The notes under the pieces were generated by a model that saw only the letters and a program-made list of their open reading frames with translations, ran no database searches and was not told where the DNA came from. A program made the translations under genes and the position numbers. Source: a virus. Taken from it: a stretch of DNA of 21,803 nt. Shown here in pieces: positions 1-8,327 of the stretch (positions within the stretch are counted from its first letter, which is position 1; each line of letters begins with the position of its first letter). The stretch lies in IMG/VR virus record IMGVR_UViG_3300034198_005697, positions 1-21,803 of that record; one strand, written 5' to 3'.

Positions 1-1
1 A

Positions 2-1345
2 TTTCTTATTACCAATCGGGATGGAGAAACATATGATATCCGAAATCTTGTTATTAGCTTTACAATAACTGAAGAAATATTTTCTCCTATTATAGTTCTT
101 AATGCAAGATTTCGTGATAACATCAATTTCTTTGAAGACTTTGGGGTTAGTGGTCAAGAGATCGTTAGACTAAAACTTAAAAAGATAGATGGCACTGAAA
201 AGTTAGATGACGATAATCGCACGTCATACATTGAACTTACCCTGACGGTTAAGGAATATCCTAACTATAAAAAGTCAACTGAAACTCTTGATGCTCAGGA
301 ATATAATATGATTGCCATATCGGAGTTTGCATATCTTAGTGCACTGCAACGAATTAGTCGTAGCGTTCACGGCAATCCTTCCGAGAATATTAAGAAGATC
401 TTTGTGGACGACCTGAATGTTGCATCGTCTAAAGTAAATATCAATATCAACAGTGATGCAAAATATCCATGCGTCACATCCTTTGACGGCGTTATAACAA
501 TACAGAGTCCTCTTAAAGCAGTCGAATGGTTAAGAACAAAATCATTTGATTCAAAGGGTGCACCGTTTTTTGTATTTACCACGGTAAGATCAAATCATAT
601 TCATTATCGTTCATGGTCTGCTTTCATTGATGATGACAACCGTTATCCAAATGCAAACTTTACATATAAGTTTAAAGCACACGGTGATACCAATCCATTA
701 ACCGATGATTCATATGCAGAAAATATGGGACGCATCTTAAGCATGACTTCCAATATCAGGCTCGATAAATTAGCTCAAGCTACATCTGGTGGGTTTGCGA
801 ATAAAGTTCAAATCACAGACTTTGGTGTAAAGACATTTACTGAAAAAATATTTGGTATAGACCGTGATAAGACTGTCATGGATAATCGTCTAAAGAGATC
901 CGAAGATTCGTTTAAATATACCGAATGGGGAAAAGCATTTGGATTCCTGAGCGGATCCGATAATTCGACTGCCAATTCTTTGGACTTAAGTAAGCTGTCA
1001 AATGCTAGTATAAGTCAAATATCTACTCTGGCTGGCAGCGCAAATGCTAGCAGTGTATATGAGTCTAACCTTGCCACTGCTAAATCATATTTAGCTAATA
1101 TGCAATCGGAAACACATGAGATTGTATTGTATGGTGATTTCAGATTGAACCCAGGACGTAAGATTGCAATCAAAATTCCAAAATCGGCTAACATACAAGA
1201 ATACAATGACAAGATCAATCCGAAGCAAACCTATGAGGATGTTGATCTTAGATTGAGTGGTGACTATGTTGTAGCTGTGGCAGTTCATACCTTTCAAAGT
1301 GGAGTTTATACCACACGTGCTAAAATCATACGCGATAACACATGA
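2..1345 (+). CDS. gp27: Baseplate hub protein, gp27-like (5' partial)
   Basis: The reading frame is open from the window edge, so the gene begins upstream and the methionine at 308 is internal; 447 residues are visible. In T4, gp27 is a trimeric ring that caps the tail tube and carries the gp5 spike (family knowledge). The visible N-terminal part has a beta-rich region (ISFTITEEIFSPIIVL) like the first gp27 beta domain. The C-terminal part (about nt 1120-1340) contains GDFRLNPGRKIAIKI and then a variable loop and beta strands. That resembles, from memory, the T4 gp27 C-terminal GNFNLTPGVKIIF region. A low-complexity Ser/Asn/Ala stretch lies at about nt 960-1070. The 3' end overlaps the next start by 4 nt (ATGA), and the downstream gene is a gp5 counterpart, the natural partner. 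Assignment rests on remote similarity plus context. A different hub protein is possible. Confidence 0.72.
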   Translation, partial: FLITNRDGETYDIRNLVISFTITEEIFSPIIVLNARFRDNINFFEDFGVSGQEIVRLKLKKIDGTEKLDDDNRTSYIELTLTVKEYPNYKKSTETLDAQEYNMIAISEFAYLSALQRISRSVHGNPSENIKKIFVDDLNVASSKVNININSDAKYPCVTSFDGVITIQSPLKAVEWLRTKSFDSKGAPFFVFTTVRSNHIHYRSWSAFIDDDNRYPNANFTYKFKAHGDTNPLTDDSYAENMGRILSMTSNIRLDKLAQATSGGFANKVQITDFGVKTFTEKIFGIDRDKTVMDNRLKRSEDSFKYTEWGKAFGFLSGSDNSTANSLDLSKLSNASISQISTLAGSANASSVYESNLATAKSYLANMQSETHEIVLYGDFRLNPGRKIAIKIPKSANIQEYNDKINPKQTYEDVDLRLSGDYVVAVAVHTFQSGVYTTRAKIIRDNT

Positions 1346-2349
1346 TCATATCAGACTGGTTTGTAGGAATAGTAGAAGATGTAAATGATCCAAATGGTCA
1401 GGGGCGTGTGCGTGTACGATGCTTAGGATATCATACACCAGACCGCAATCAATTACCTACCATTGACTTGCCATTAGCAACAGTTATATCTCCGACCACT
1501 TCAGCTGCAACGGCTGGAATTGGTTTTAGTTCAACTGCGCTGCAACCCAACACATGGGTATTTGGATTCTTTCGAGATGGCGCTGAACTTCAAGATCCGG
1601 CTATTCTTGGTACCATTGCTTCTGCTAGCGGGTATGACGCTGGCTATGACACAACTTCCAATATGGGATTTGGTGATCCACATGGTGCATTCAAAAGTTT
1701 TGTTGGAAATGATATGCCGCCAGAAGCCGGAACTTTTAGTGCAGCAACTTCATCGGGTGTGCTGAATAGTTACGGCGCTGCTAATACAAATAACAATGTA
1801 TACTACAATTCCAATGGTATAACATCTTCATTTGATCCTGCAGGTGCGGCCGTTCCTCCGATATCAAATGATGCTGGAGATAAGATTGTCGCTGCAGCAA
1901 AATCTCAAATAGGCGTGCGAGAAACATCTGACAACCAAGGTCCTGGTATTGAAAAATATTGGACTGCAACAGATACCCCGAGCGGATATGCTAGCCGCAG
2001 TAGGTGGTGCGCTGCTTTTGTGTGTTGGGTCATACGAGAAAGCGGTGTATTGTCAGAAAGCGAAAGACCAAAAAACGTAAATGCATATGGGTTTGATGAC
2101 TGGGCAGCTGGTAAGTCATATGCTCAAGTTCGCAACAATCCTCGATTTATTAAGCGCGGTGATATTATTCAATTGCGTTCATATTCACATGTTGTTATTG
2201 CTGTAACCGATTCTGATGCATCTGGGACTTATACTGCTATCGACGGTAACAGCAGTAGCAATATTGTTGGTATACACACTAAGAAAGTATCAGACGTTGG
2301 TGTTGCTATATCTTTGACGAGCGGTGCATCATCACTTCCAGTTGTATAG
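1342..2349 (+). CDS. gp5: gp5-like OB-fold baseplate protein with CHAP/NlpC-type wall hydrolase domain
   Basis: The 335-aa protein combines two modules. Residues about 4-105 form a gp5/VgrG-type OB fold: it opens with GIVEDVNDPNGQGRVRVRC and ends in WVFGFFRDGAELQDPAILG. This is the domain that sits in the gp27 ring in T4. After a Ser/Asn/Gly-rich linker (about 105-175), residues 180-310 look like a CHAP/NlpC-P60-like (TIGR02594-like) peptidoglycan amidase or endopeptidase. It has AKSQIGVRET, the nucleophile motif RWCAAFVCWV (Cys223), SHVVIAV (His283) and a DGN segment (Asp301/Asn303) as third catalytic candidate. It lacks T4 gp5's lysozyme domain and C-terminal beta-helix; the helix is in the next gene. 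The start overlaps the gp27-like stop (ATGA), suggesting coupled synthesis of the two hub partners. The inferred role is local wall digestion during injection. The OB fold and Cys/His site are visible; the exact cleavage specificity is not. Confidence 0.82.
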   Translation: MIISDWFVGIVEDVNDPNGQGRVRVRCLGYHTPDRNQLPTIDLPLATVISPTTSAATAGIGFSSTALQPNTWVFGFFRDGAELQDPAILGTIASASGYDAGYDTTSNMGFGDPHGAFKSFVGNDMPPEAGTFSAATSSGVLNSYGAANTNNNVYYNSNGITSSFDPAGAAVPPISNDAGDKIVAAAKSQIGVRETSDNQGPGIEKYWTATDTPSGYASRSRWCAAFVCWVIRESGVLSESERPKNVNAYGFDDWAAGKSYAQVRNNPRFIKRGDIIQLRSYSHVVIAVTDSDASGTYTAIDGNSSSNIVGIHTKKVSDVGVAISLTSGASSLPVV

Positions 2350-2357
2350 GATAAATA
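2350..2357 (+). promoter_or_regulatory. Putative T4-type late promoter -10 element (GATAAATA)
   Basis: The octamer matches TATAAATA with one mismatch and begins directly after the TAG stop of the OB/CHAP gene. Six nucleotides separate it from the ATG of the spike gene. If it follows T4 late-promoter geometry, transcription would start one base before that ATG. It would give the spike gene its own late transcript. Confidence 0.45.
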
Positions 2358-2363
2358 AAGTAG

Positions 2364-3212
2364 ATGAGTGAAAGCGTACCAATTTCTTCCAATTCGTGGA
2401 GTCCGCCGTTGAATGGCAATGAATCAGTATATCCATTCAACAGTGTACATAAAAGTCGGTCTGGTCATATTCATGAAATTGATGATACGCTTGGTGCGGA
2501 ACGCATTCATCGCCAGCACAAAAGCGGAACGGCCGAAACATTTGATGCAACCGGAAGTCGTACCCTAACAATACTTGGAGATGACTGGATAACCATTGTG
2601 AAGGATGGTCATCTTTACATTGGCGGAAAAGCCTCAATCACAATCATGGGCGACTGTCAAACGACCGTTGAAGGAAATTATAATCTGCGTGTAAAAAACG
2701 ATTTTAATGTTGAAGTCGGCGGTAAGATGCGAACTAAAGTTAATGGTGGCGGCGCATCGTATGACATTGTAGGCGATGTTGGTTGGAACATTTCTCAAAA
2801 TGCCATAAGCGTTATTCACGGTAGCAGTGATCGTAAATGTATGGGTGGAGAATCAACCGTAATCGGTAAAGATAGTAAAACTGTAATATCAGGCGACTGC
2901 AGTTCAATGGTTAGTGGCAATACAGTCGCTGTTACCAACGGTAAAGCCATGAATGTGTCGTCTGGTGCTATGACAATCGGCGCAGGAGCGGGCATGCAAA
3001 TCGGTTCGGGATCGAGCATCACAATCAATGCTCCTGGCAACCTTAACTTAGAAGCTGGAAACTTAACGGTCGCAGACAATGTAAATGTTGACGGACAAAC
3101 ATCCGTTAAAGGAATCATCACATCTGACACTGACGTGTTATCTCAAAGCGTTTCACTGATTAGTCATGTTCATGTTGAGACTGGAGAAATTACATTACCA
3201 CCAACGCAATAA
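2364..3212 (+). CDS. Baseplate central spike, gp5 C-terminal beta-helix type
   Basis: The 282-aa protein resembles the C-terminal needle of gp5 and VgrG, here as a free-standing gene. Residues about 24-60 (YPFNSVHKSRSGHIHEIDD followed by GAERIHRQHKSG) match the entry segment seen in gp5-type spikes of T4-like cyanophages. After that come short alternating beta strands with frequent Gly/Asp turns (TILGDDWITIVKDGHLYIGG, then TTVEGNYNLRVKNDFNVEVGG and similar), the pattern of a trimeric intertwined beta-helix. The C-terminus carries an HVH motif (His268 and His270) followed by a Pro-containing tail. That recalls the HxH metal site at the spike tip of P2 gpV-like proteins; metal binding here is an inference. 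No PAAR protein is visible nearby. The gene follows the OB/CHAP gene by 14 nt and shares one base (TAATG) with the next. Confidence 0.85.
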   Translation: MSESVPISSNSWSPPLNGNESVYPFNSVHKSRSGHIHEIDDTLGAERIHRQHKSGTAETFDATGSRTLTILGDDWITIVKDGHLYIGGKASITIMGDCQTTVEGNYNLRVKNDFNVEVGGKMRTKVNGGGASYDIVGDVGWNISQNAISVIHGSSDRKCMGGESTVIGKDSKTVISGDCSSMVSGNTVAVTNGKAMNVSSGAMTIGAGAGMQIGSGSSITINAPGNLNLEAGNLTVADNVNVDGQTSVKGIITSDTDVLSQSVSLISHVHVETGEITLPPTQ

Positions 3213-4735
3213 TGCCTACACTATCTTCATTACAAGAATCTTTGCAAACCGTGCTACCTAAGCCTGGCACGACGGTACCGCCGCAAGCTGGTACAATATT
3301 AGATCCAAGTTCATTGCGATATGTAAGCAATCCAAATACTGCAATGTCGTTTGATAATGTTAATGGTATTGCTGCAGGTTTGAGTGCAACTGGGATACCA
3401 ATAAACTTAGGTCCAGCACTTAACCTTATTGATTGCGCTCAAAATCTAGAAGATAGACTAATTGCAAAAGTTCAAGAAAAAGCAATCGAATATATCATGG
3501 CAAATGATAAAGCCGCAGATATACTAAAACTTGTTGCGGTTATACCGACTTATATCAATGCAGCTAATCAAATCATAGACGTCATAAAGTCGACCAAGTC
3601 AGAAGATCTGATTATGGCTTTGCTAGCAGCTAAAGCGTTAAGCGGTTTAGAACGTGCAACCAAAATTAACGAAATCCTGACTAAGTTTGGTAGCAGTGTA
3701 AATAATATAGTTGACCTGATTCGGCAGTTAGATGTACTTGATATATGCAGTGTGCCAAATTATAATGCAAACGGTACACCGGCAGCTGCTATGATGCAAA
3801 CTCCAACTGCACCTGCAACCGCTAGTCCAATTACATATCCTGCGGCTAGCATAGATCATAATCAAATACAAATTAAAAATGATTATGATGGCGCTATGGG
3901 TGAAATAAAAGCGCAAACCTCTAAAGATCCGCTTAAGGCTGACAGCGGTGGTTATTCTAGCATGATCACATCAATCAACACGATTGCAATGGCTTATCAT
4001 GATAAGCTACTCAAGTCAACCACAAGCATTGACAATCCAAGATTTTATTCGGAGTTTAAAACTAGCGTTGGCATAGAACAAAATACGCACGGATCACAAT
4101 GGGACGAGGCAACCAAAAGTGATTATACTACACGATGCGATCAACTAGGATATGCTATCAATAAAAATGCAGACATTATACGAGCTTATGGTATGAGAAA
4201 TAACGCTGGTCCTATAAGCGGATCATTGCTATCAAAAGGAGTGACTGTTTATAGTCCACCAGACGGCGACTTCACGACATTCCTTGATCTTAAACCGAGT
4301 GCACGTACGCCAGAATTAACTGCGCTATGGACAAGTCGTGGTTACAATATACAATCTCAGGAAGCTAAATTAAATTCTCGTGGCATTAAGACTGGAACAT
4401 TAAATATGAGCGATACTGTAACAGGTGCTATGGGTGATGCACTGATTTCGGATTTCTCATGCGCATCGACGCGAGTACCGATTGGTAGTGTCTTGGCATT
4501 AAAGAATGCAGATGGATCTCCTTATAACCCAATTGGTGCTAACCCGAATGGTGTTTATACCGTGCATGATACTGGAAATGCAAAGTTGACATATAACAAG
4601 GTCGACATCTTTACACGTTCGCCTAAGCAATATACAAATATGGACGGCGTTCAAGTTTATCTTGTATCCACAGGAACTAAGTATTCATCACAATATAGAA
4701 TAGCTCAAAGTAAATACGGTAATGGGCAGGTATAA
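3212..4735 (+). CDS. Baseplate-associated protein with C-terminal 3D/double-psi-barrel domain
   Basis: The 507-aa protein has an Ala-rich, mostly helical N-terminal half (about residues 60-175, e.g. NLEDRLIAKVQEKAIEYIM) and a linker rich in Ala, Pro and Thr near 185-215. Residues about 395-492 look like a 3D-type double-psi beta-barrel as in MltA-like lytic transglycosylases. The visible elements are SDFSCASTRVPIGSVLAL (Asp414), GVYTVHDTGNAKL (Asp453) and NKVDIFT (Asp465), then GVQVYLV. The DTGN...VD pairing is the family's acidic signature. If active, it would cleave glycan strands between MurNAc and GlcNAc. Its place between the spike and gp25 genes suggests a virion wall hydrolase complementing the CHAP domain. 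It has no signal peptide, as expected for a virion part. I recognise no specific T4 homologue; the N-terminal half is unassigned. The enzymatic call is moderate. Confidence 0.6.
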   Translation: MPTLSSLQESLQTVLPKPGTTVPPQAGTILDPSSLRYVSNPNTAMSFDNVNGIAAGLSATGIPINLGPALNLIDCAQNLEDRLIAKVQEKAIEYIMANDKAADILKLVAVIPTYINAANQIIDVIKSTKSEDLIMALLAAKALSGLERATKINEILTKFGSSVNNIVDLIRQLDVLDICSVPNYNANGTPAAAMMQTPTAPATASPITYPAASIDHNQIQIKNDYDGAMGEIKAQTSKDPLKADSGGYSSMITSINTIAMAYHDKLLKSTTSIDNPRFYSEFKTSVGIEQNTHGSQWDEATKSDYTTRCDQLGYAINKNADIIRAYGMRNNAGPISGSLLSKGVTVYSPPDGDFTTFLDLKPSARTPELTALWTSRGYNIQSQEAKLNSRGIKTGTLNMSDTVTGAMGDALISDFSCASTRVPIGSVLALKNADGSPYNPIGANPNGVYTVHDTGNAKLTYNKVDIFTRSPKQYTNMDGVQVYLVSTGTKYSSQYRIAQSKYGNGQV

Positions 4736-4738
4736 ATA
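4731..4738 (+). promoter_or_regulatory. Putative T4-type late promoter -10 element (TATAAATA)
   Basis: A perfect TATAAATA octamer; its internal TAA (4733-4735) is also the stop codon of the 507-aa protein. The gp25 ATG follows after 7 nt. T4-type spacing would place the mRNA start two bases before the ATG. It would head a gp25-gp6-gp7 unit. Confidence 0.65.
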
Positions 4739-4745
4739 GCATAGA

Positions 4746-5204
4746 ATGAATAGTATTCTTTCAGATTACAATCGCCCTGGCTATACACCAAGTGTAACTC
4801 AGACAATTAGATATGCCGATTTGGATTGGTCTTTGCGTGTTTTATACTACGATGACAAACAAGGGAATACTATCAAGGGTGACATCATACCACTTACTGA
4901 CATTGATGCCGTTAAGAATTCAATACGCAACTTAGTATTAACTTCGGTATTTGAACGACCGTTTGAACCTAGCTTATCATCACGCATACGTTCTTTGCTA
5001 TTTGAGAATGTGAATCCGATTACTGCGTTGAGTCTTAAAGAAGAGATTGACACGGTCATTCGCAAATATGAACCACGCGTAGCTGAAGTATATACGTCAA
5101 TCACAGATGATTCATCCAACAATGCATACTTTGTATCAGTAAGTTTTTCAATCAGCAATCACAATCCTGAAATCATAGAATTTATAATCAACCGCTTAAG
5201 ATAA
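4746..5204 (+). CDS. gp25: Baseplate wedge protein gp25
   Basis: The 152-aa protein belongs to the GPW/gp25 family, a small sheath-initiator-like wedge protein that joins the baseplate core to the contractile sheath. The conserved segments are present. The family's IRNLVLT helix at about 59-65 precedes the EPR-type core loop. The loop begins with SVFERPFEPSLSSRIRSLLF at about 67-87, then NPITALSLKEEI, then a YEPRVAEV stretch near residues 112-119. The length is close to T4 gp25 (132 aa). The start is the only ATG before the conserved region and follows a late-promoter octamer. The stop overlaps the gp6 start in TAATG, so the two wedge proteins are probably translationally coupled. Confidence is high from the motif and its position before gp6. 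Confidence 0.93.
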   Translation: MNSILSDYNRPGYTPSVTQTIRYADLDWSLRVLYYDDKQGNTIKGDIIPLTDIDAVKNSIRNLVLTSVFERPFEPSLSSRIRSLLFENVNPITALSLKEEIDTVIRKYEPRVAEVYTSITDDSSNNAYFVSVSFSISNHNPEIIEFIINRLR

Positions 5205-7120
5205 TGGCAGATAAACTTAATATAACCGAATTGGATTATCAGAAAATCAAAGATAATCTTATTTCGTATTTTCAGAATGTAAAAGATGATAGCGGAAATG
5301 TAGTTTACAAAGACTATGATTTTAAAGGCAGTGCTCTTAATACTTTGATTGGTATACTTGCATACAATACTCATTATAATGCAATGTTAGCGCATATGGC
5401 TGTTAACGAAAGTTTCATTGACAGCGCACAATTGCGAAGCAGCGTGGTATCGGCCGCAAAACTATTAGGATATGTTCCAAAGAGTTCAACCGCTGGCACG
5501 ACAAGTCTTAACATTTCGTTTACTCGAAACAATACTCAAACGACTCCATCATCAATATACCTTGATAAGAATAGTATCTTTAAGACTACTTGGAATAATA
5601 CTGGATTTTACTTTGTATTAAAGGACGGTGTTTCACTTTCAGCTGCTTCCGAAACGCCAACTGTTTATACTGCAACCAATGTTGAGGTCATTGAAGGCCA
5701 GCGCGTCTACAAAAGATTTCAAGTCAACGGTGTTGATGATGCCGAAAAATATGTTATTGATGACGACGATATTGATATAAGCACTTTAGTCGTTCGTGTC
5801 TATAGCAACGCGAGTAACCTTGCCAATCCTAGTGTATATTCTCGCTATAGCGATGTTACTCAAATGGCATCTGATGCTAACTTGTATTACTTGGCAGAAA
5901 ATATGCTTGGGCGATATGAAATTAGTTTCGGCAATGGGATCATTAGTAAAAAGCTTTCGCCTTTGAATATCATTGAGGTAGAATATGTTGTTACAAACGG
6001 TTCGGCTTCGAATGGCGCGCTTGGTACATTTACTCTTGTTAGCACAAATTCTGATATTTCAAACTATACCTCTGGAAATTCCATAACAGCTCTTAGTGCT
6101 GTTGCTGGAGGAAGTTATCGTGAAAACGTCGAAAGTGTTCGTTCTAATGCTACTGCTAATTTTGTAAGTCAAAATCGTGCTGTTACTGCCGATGACTATA
6201 ACAACATCATTATGGCAAACTTTCCTGGTGCACAAAGCGTCAGCGTCTGGGGAGGCGAAAACAATGACCCACCAGAATATGGAAAAGTTTTCATATCAGT
6301 TGAAAAGACAAGCGATTCCCAACTGTCAACTGAACCTCAGTTAAACTCGACCGATCGTCAGTTGATTACAAACTTACTAAACGGCAAAAAGGTTCTTTCA
6401 ATCATTCCAGAAATTGTAGATGCACAGTATGTTAATATTGTATTGGACGTGTTGTTTAAATATAACAGCAACTTAATTGCATCTACTCAAGCCGATTTTG
6501 AAAATAAGATTCGCACGCAAGTCATTGCCGATTACAATGACAAGTATCTAAATGGATTTGGTAAAATATTCCGTCATTCTCATTTTACCAAAACTGTCGA
6601 CAATTATTCATCGGGTATATTAAATTCTCATGTTCGAGTTTTTGTATCAAAATCATTTGACATCAATCCAGATTCATATGATGAATTGGTTCTTAAGTAT
6701 GGATGTGAACTAACAGTTGATGATAATAAAGCAGTTGCAGCATATAATACAAATTCACTTTGGACACTCAATGATGAGCAACTATATATTGCCGATCGTG
6801 CAAATACAAATGACTCAGATCAAAGAATATTGTATACCTATGTAAAGTACAGTGATGGTTCTACACTGGTCATTAACAATAACATTGGTTCCATTACTTT
6901 ATCGACTGGCATATTACGCATCAACCCGCTTGGTATTGCAGACAGTCCGTTTAAATTAACCGTTGACCTTATTCCAATATCAGATGACATTGTATCCAGA
7001 AGAAACCAACTTATACGCATCAACACATCACGTTGTGATGTTCAAGGATATGTTGATGAAGTTGAAGTCGGGGGCCTAAGTCGTTCAATTACATATCAAA
7101 CATTTAAACGCGACAGATAA
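5204..7120 (+). CDS. gp6: Baseplate wedge protein gp6 (baseplate J-like)
   Basis: The 638-aa protein is the main wedge component; in T4, gp6 (660 aa) dimers form the inner baseplate ring together with gp25, gp53 and gp7. Visible markers are FKGSALNTLIGILAYNTHYN near residue 43 and a helical AHMAVNESFIDSAQLRSSV segment. A baseplate-J signature GRYEISFGNGIISKKLSPLN lies near 240-260, followed by VEYVVTNGSASNG. FVSQNRAVTADDYNNIIM and FPGAQSVSVWGGENN lie at about 322-355. The C-terminal third is beta-rich and less conserved. It shares a base with gp25 upstream and with the gp7-like gene downstream (TAATG at both ends), so gp25, gp6 and gp7 are translated as a tight trio. Confidence 0.93.
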   Translation: MADKLNITELDYQKIKDNLISYFQNVKDDSGNVVYKDYDFKGSALNTLIGILAYNTHYNAMLAHMAVNESFIDSAQLRSSVVSAAKLLGYVPKSSTAGTTSLNISFTRNNTQTTPSSIYLDKNSIFKTTWNNTGFYFVLKDGVSLSAASETPTVYTATNVEVIEGQRVYKRFQVNGVDDAEKYVIDDDDIDISTLVVRVYSNASNLANPSVYSRYSDVTQMASDANLYYLAENMLGRYEISFGNGIISKKLSPLNIIEVEYVVTNGSASNGALGTFTLVSTNSDISNYTSGNSITALSAVAGGSYRENVESVRSNATANFVSQNRAVTADDYNNIIMANFPGAQSVSVWGGENNDPPEYGKVFISVEKTSDSQLSTEPQLNSTDRQLITNLLNGKKVLSIIPEIVDAQYVNIVLDVLFKYNSNLIASTQADFENKIRTQVIADYNDKYLNGFGKIFRHSHFTKTVDNYSSGILNSHVRVFVSKSFDINPDSYDELVLKYGCELTVDDNKAVAAYNTNSLWTLNDEQLYIADRANTNDSDQRILYTYVKYSDGSTLVINNNIGSITLSTGILRINPLGIADSPFKLTVDLIPISDDIVSRRNQLIRINTSRCDVQGYVDEVEVGGLSRSITYQTFKRDR

Positions 7121-8301
7121 TGTCTATCAGTATAGCATCAGCACCAACTTCAGTGATTAGTGAACCTAGTCGTTCTGAAGTATTATTTCCGTCGTATGTT
7201 CGAGACGGTGGTTTTGAAATAGTACGTCTAATAAAGTCATATTATGATTATCTTAATGAAGAAGGAATGCCTTCTCATGAGATAAACAATATGATTGCCA
7301 ATCATGACATTGATGTTGTATCTGACAAGTACCTTAGTGCCATTCAGCTTGAGGTTGCTAAATCTGTTCCAGAAAGTACCGTCTTAGACAAGCGTCGATT
7401 GTATAAGATAGTCTCGCAATATTATAAGACGCGTGGATCCGAACAAAGCGTTAATGGATTCTTCCGTATTTTCTTTGATGAAATGGTTTCGGTTTTTTAT
7501 CCATCATCGCAGCTGTTTAATACATCTGGAGATAAGTCACAATCATCATCTCAATTTGTTATACAAGACGGTGACTATTGGCAAAAGTATTCTTATGAAA
7601 TTAAAACTAAGCATGATGCAACTGCATGGAAAAATCCATTCATAAAGTTCGTTCATCCGGCCGGTCTTAAGTTATTCATTACGATCCTTGCAATCATGTA
7701 TGTTGATAATACATGGGAAGGACCGCTAGAAGATTACATTGATTCGCTACAGTCAATTACCGCTGAGGAATATTGGAAGAACATAAACTTAGATATGTTG
7801 ATCGGTCGACACAGTCCTAAGTTTCAGCCAGGAACAAGTTATACTCTTGACTATCTTTTCAAGGCAATTATAGATTCCGAATATCATTACCGCACGCAGA
7901 CCTATCCTATTAATGGTGTAGCAGCTTCAAATTTATATGCCAGTCTGCTTTCAGTCTTTATAGACCTGTTGCTAATAATTGATGCTAACATTTCAGTATT
8001 TAGATCTGACTATCAAGAATGGCTTAAGTTCTACGATGCCGCATCAATATCTAGTTATGCAGATAAAACCATAGCTGATGCAAGTGCCGATTATGATCCG
8101 GTTAACGCCTGTCGTTTTGAATCATTGGGTACTGACGCAATAGTATATAAAAACAACGAGGAAAGCTATGGTGATGTTGTGGATATTGGATCTCAGACCA
8201 ACTGGACGAGTTCTTACTTTACATCTGGCGATGATAGCGTCCCAGATATTCCAGTGTATATTCCAGGATATGCTCCAGAACTATTGGAATCAGTGATATA
8301 A
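7120..8301 (+). CDS. gp7: Baseplate wedge protein, short gp7-like
   Basis: The 393-aa protein lines up with the C-terminal part of T4 gp7 (1032 aa), as far as I can compare from memory. It has an N-terminal helical region (VRLIKSYYDYLNEEGMP) and the motif DKRRLYKIVSQYYKTRGSEQ at about 91-110. Then comes FFRIFFDEMVSVFYPSSQ, matching the T4 order of 'dkRdavarff...YstKGieasykflFkvLy'. An IKFVHPAGLKLFITILAIMY stretch near 176-195 matches T4's RFVHPVGFGF segment. In T4, gp7 clamps the gp6 dimer and gp10 into the wedge. The roughly 600 N-terminal residues of T4 gp7 have no counterpart here, so only the gp6-clamping portion seems kept. Its position between gp6 and gp8 is exactly that of gene 7 in T4. 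It has no methionine alternative upstream because the start is fused to the gp6 stop. Confidence 0.75.
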   Translation: MSISIASAPTSVISEPSRSEVLFPSYVRDGGFEIVRLIKSYYDYLNEEGMPSHEINNMIANHDIDVVSDKYLSAIQLEVAKSVPESTVLDKRRLYKIVSQYYKTRGSEQSVNGFFRIFFDEMVSVFYPSSQLFNTSGDKSQSSSQFVIQDGDYWQKYSYEIKTKHDATAWKNPFIKFVHPAGLKLFITILAIMYVDNTWEGPLEDYIDSLQSITAEEYWKNINLDMLIGRHSPKFQPGTSYTLDYLFKAIIDSEYHYRTQTYPINGVAASNLYASLLSVFIDLLLIIDANISVFRSDYQEWLKFYDAASISSYADKTIADASADYDPVNACRFESLGTDAIVYKNNEESYGDVVDIGSQTNWTSSYFTSGDDSVPDIPVYIPGYAPELLESVI

Positions 8302-8304
8302 ATA
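8297..8304 (+). promoter_or_regulatory. Putative T4-type late promoter -10 element (TATAAATA)
   Basis: A perfect octamer whose TAA (8299-8301) ends the gp7-like gene. The gp8 ATG lies 23 nt further on. This is the only octamer in the window with room for a conventional leader, about 18 nt. That leader (8310-8327) is AT-rich and has no Shine-Dalgarno-like sequence. Confidence 0.65.
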
Positions 8305-8327
8305 ACAATAACACAATTTAGTTAGAC

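Noticed and set aside
308-1345. Treating the ATG at 308 as the start of the first gene
   Set aside because: The same frame is open through 102 further codons to the window edge and encodes beta-rich sequence continuous with the domain, so the true start is upstream.
4847-5158. Antisense open frame of 103 codons opposite gp25
   Set aside because: The sense frame is a clear gp25; the antisense product shows no motif, and all neighbouring genes are on the + strand.
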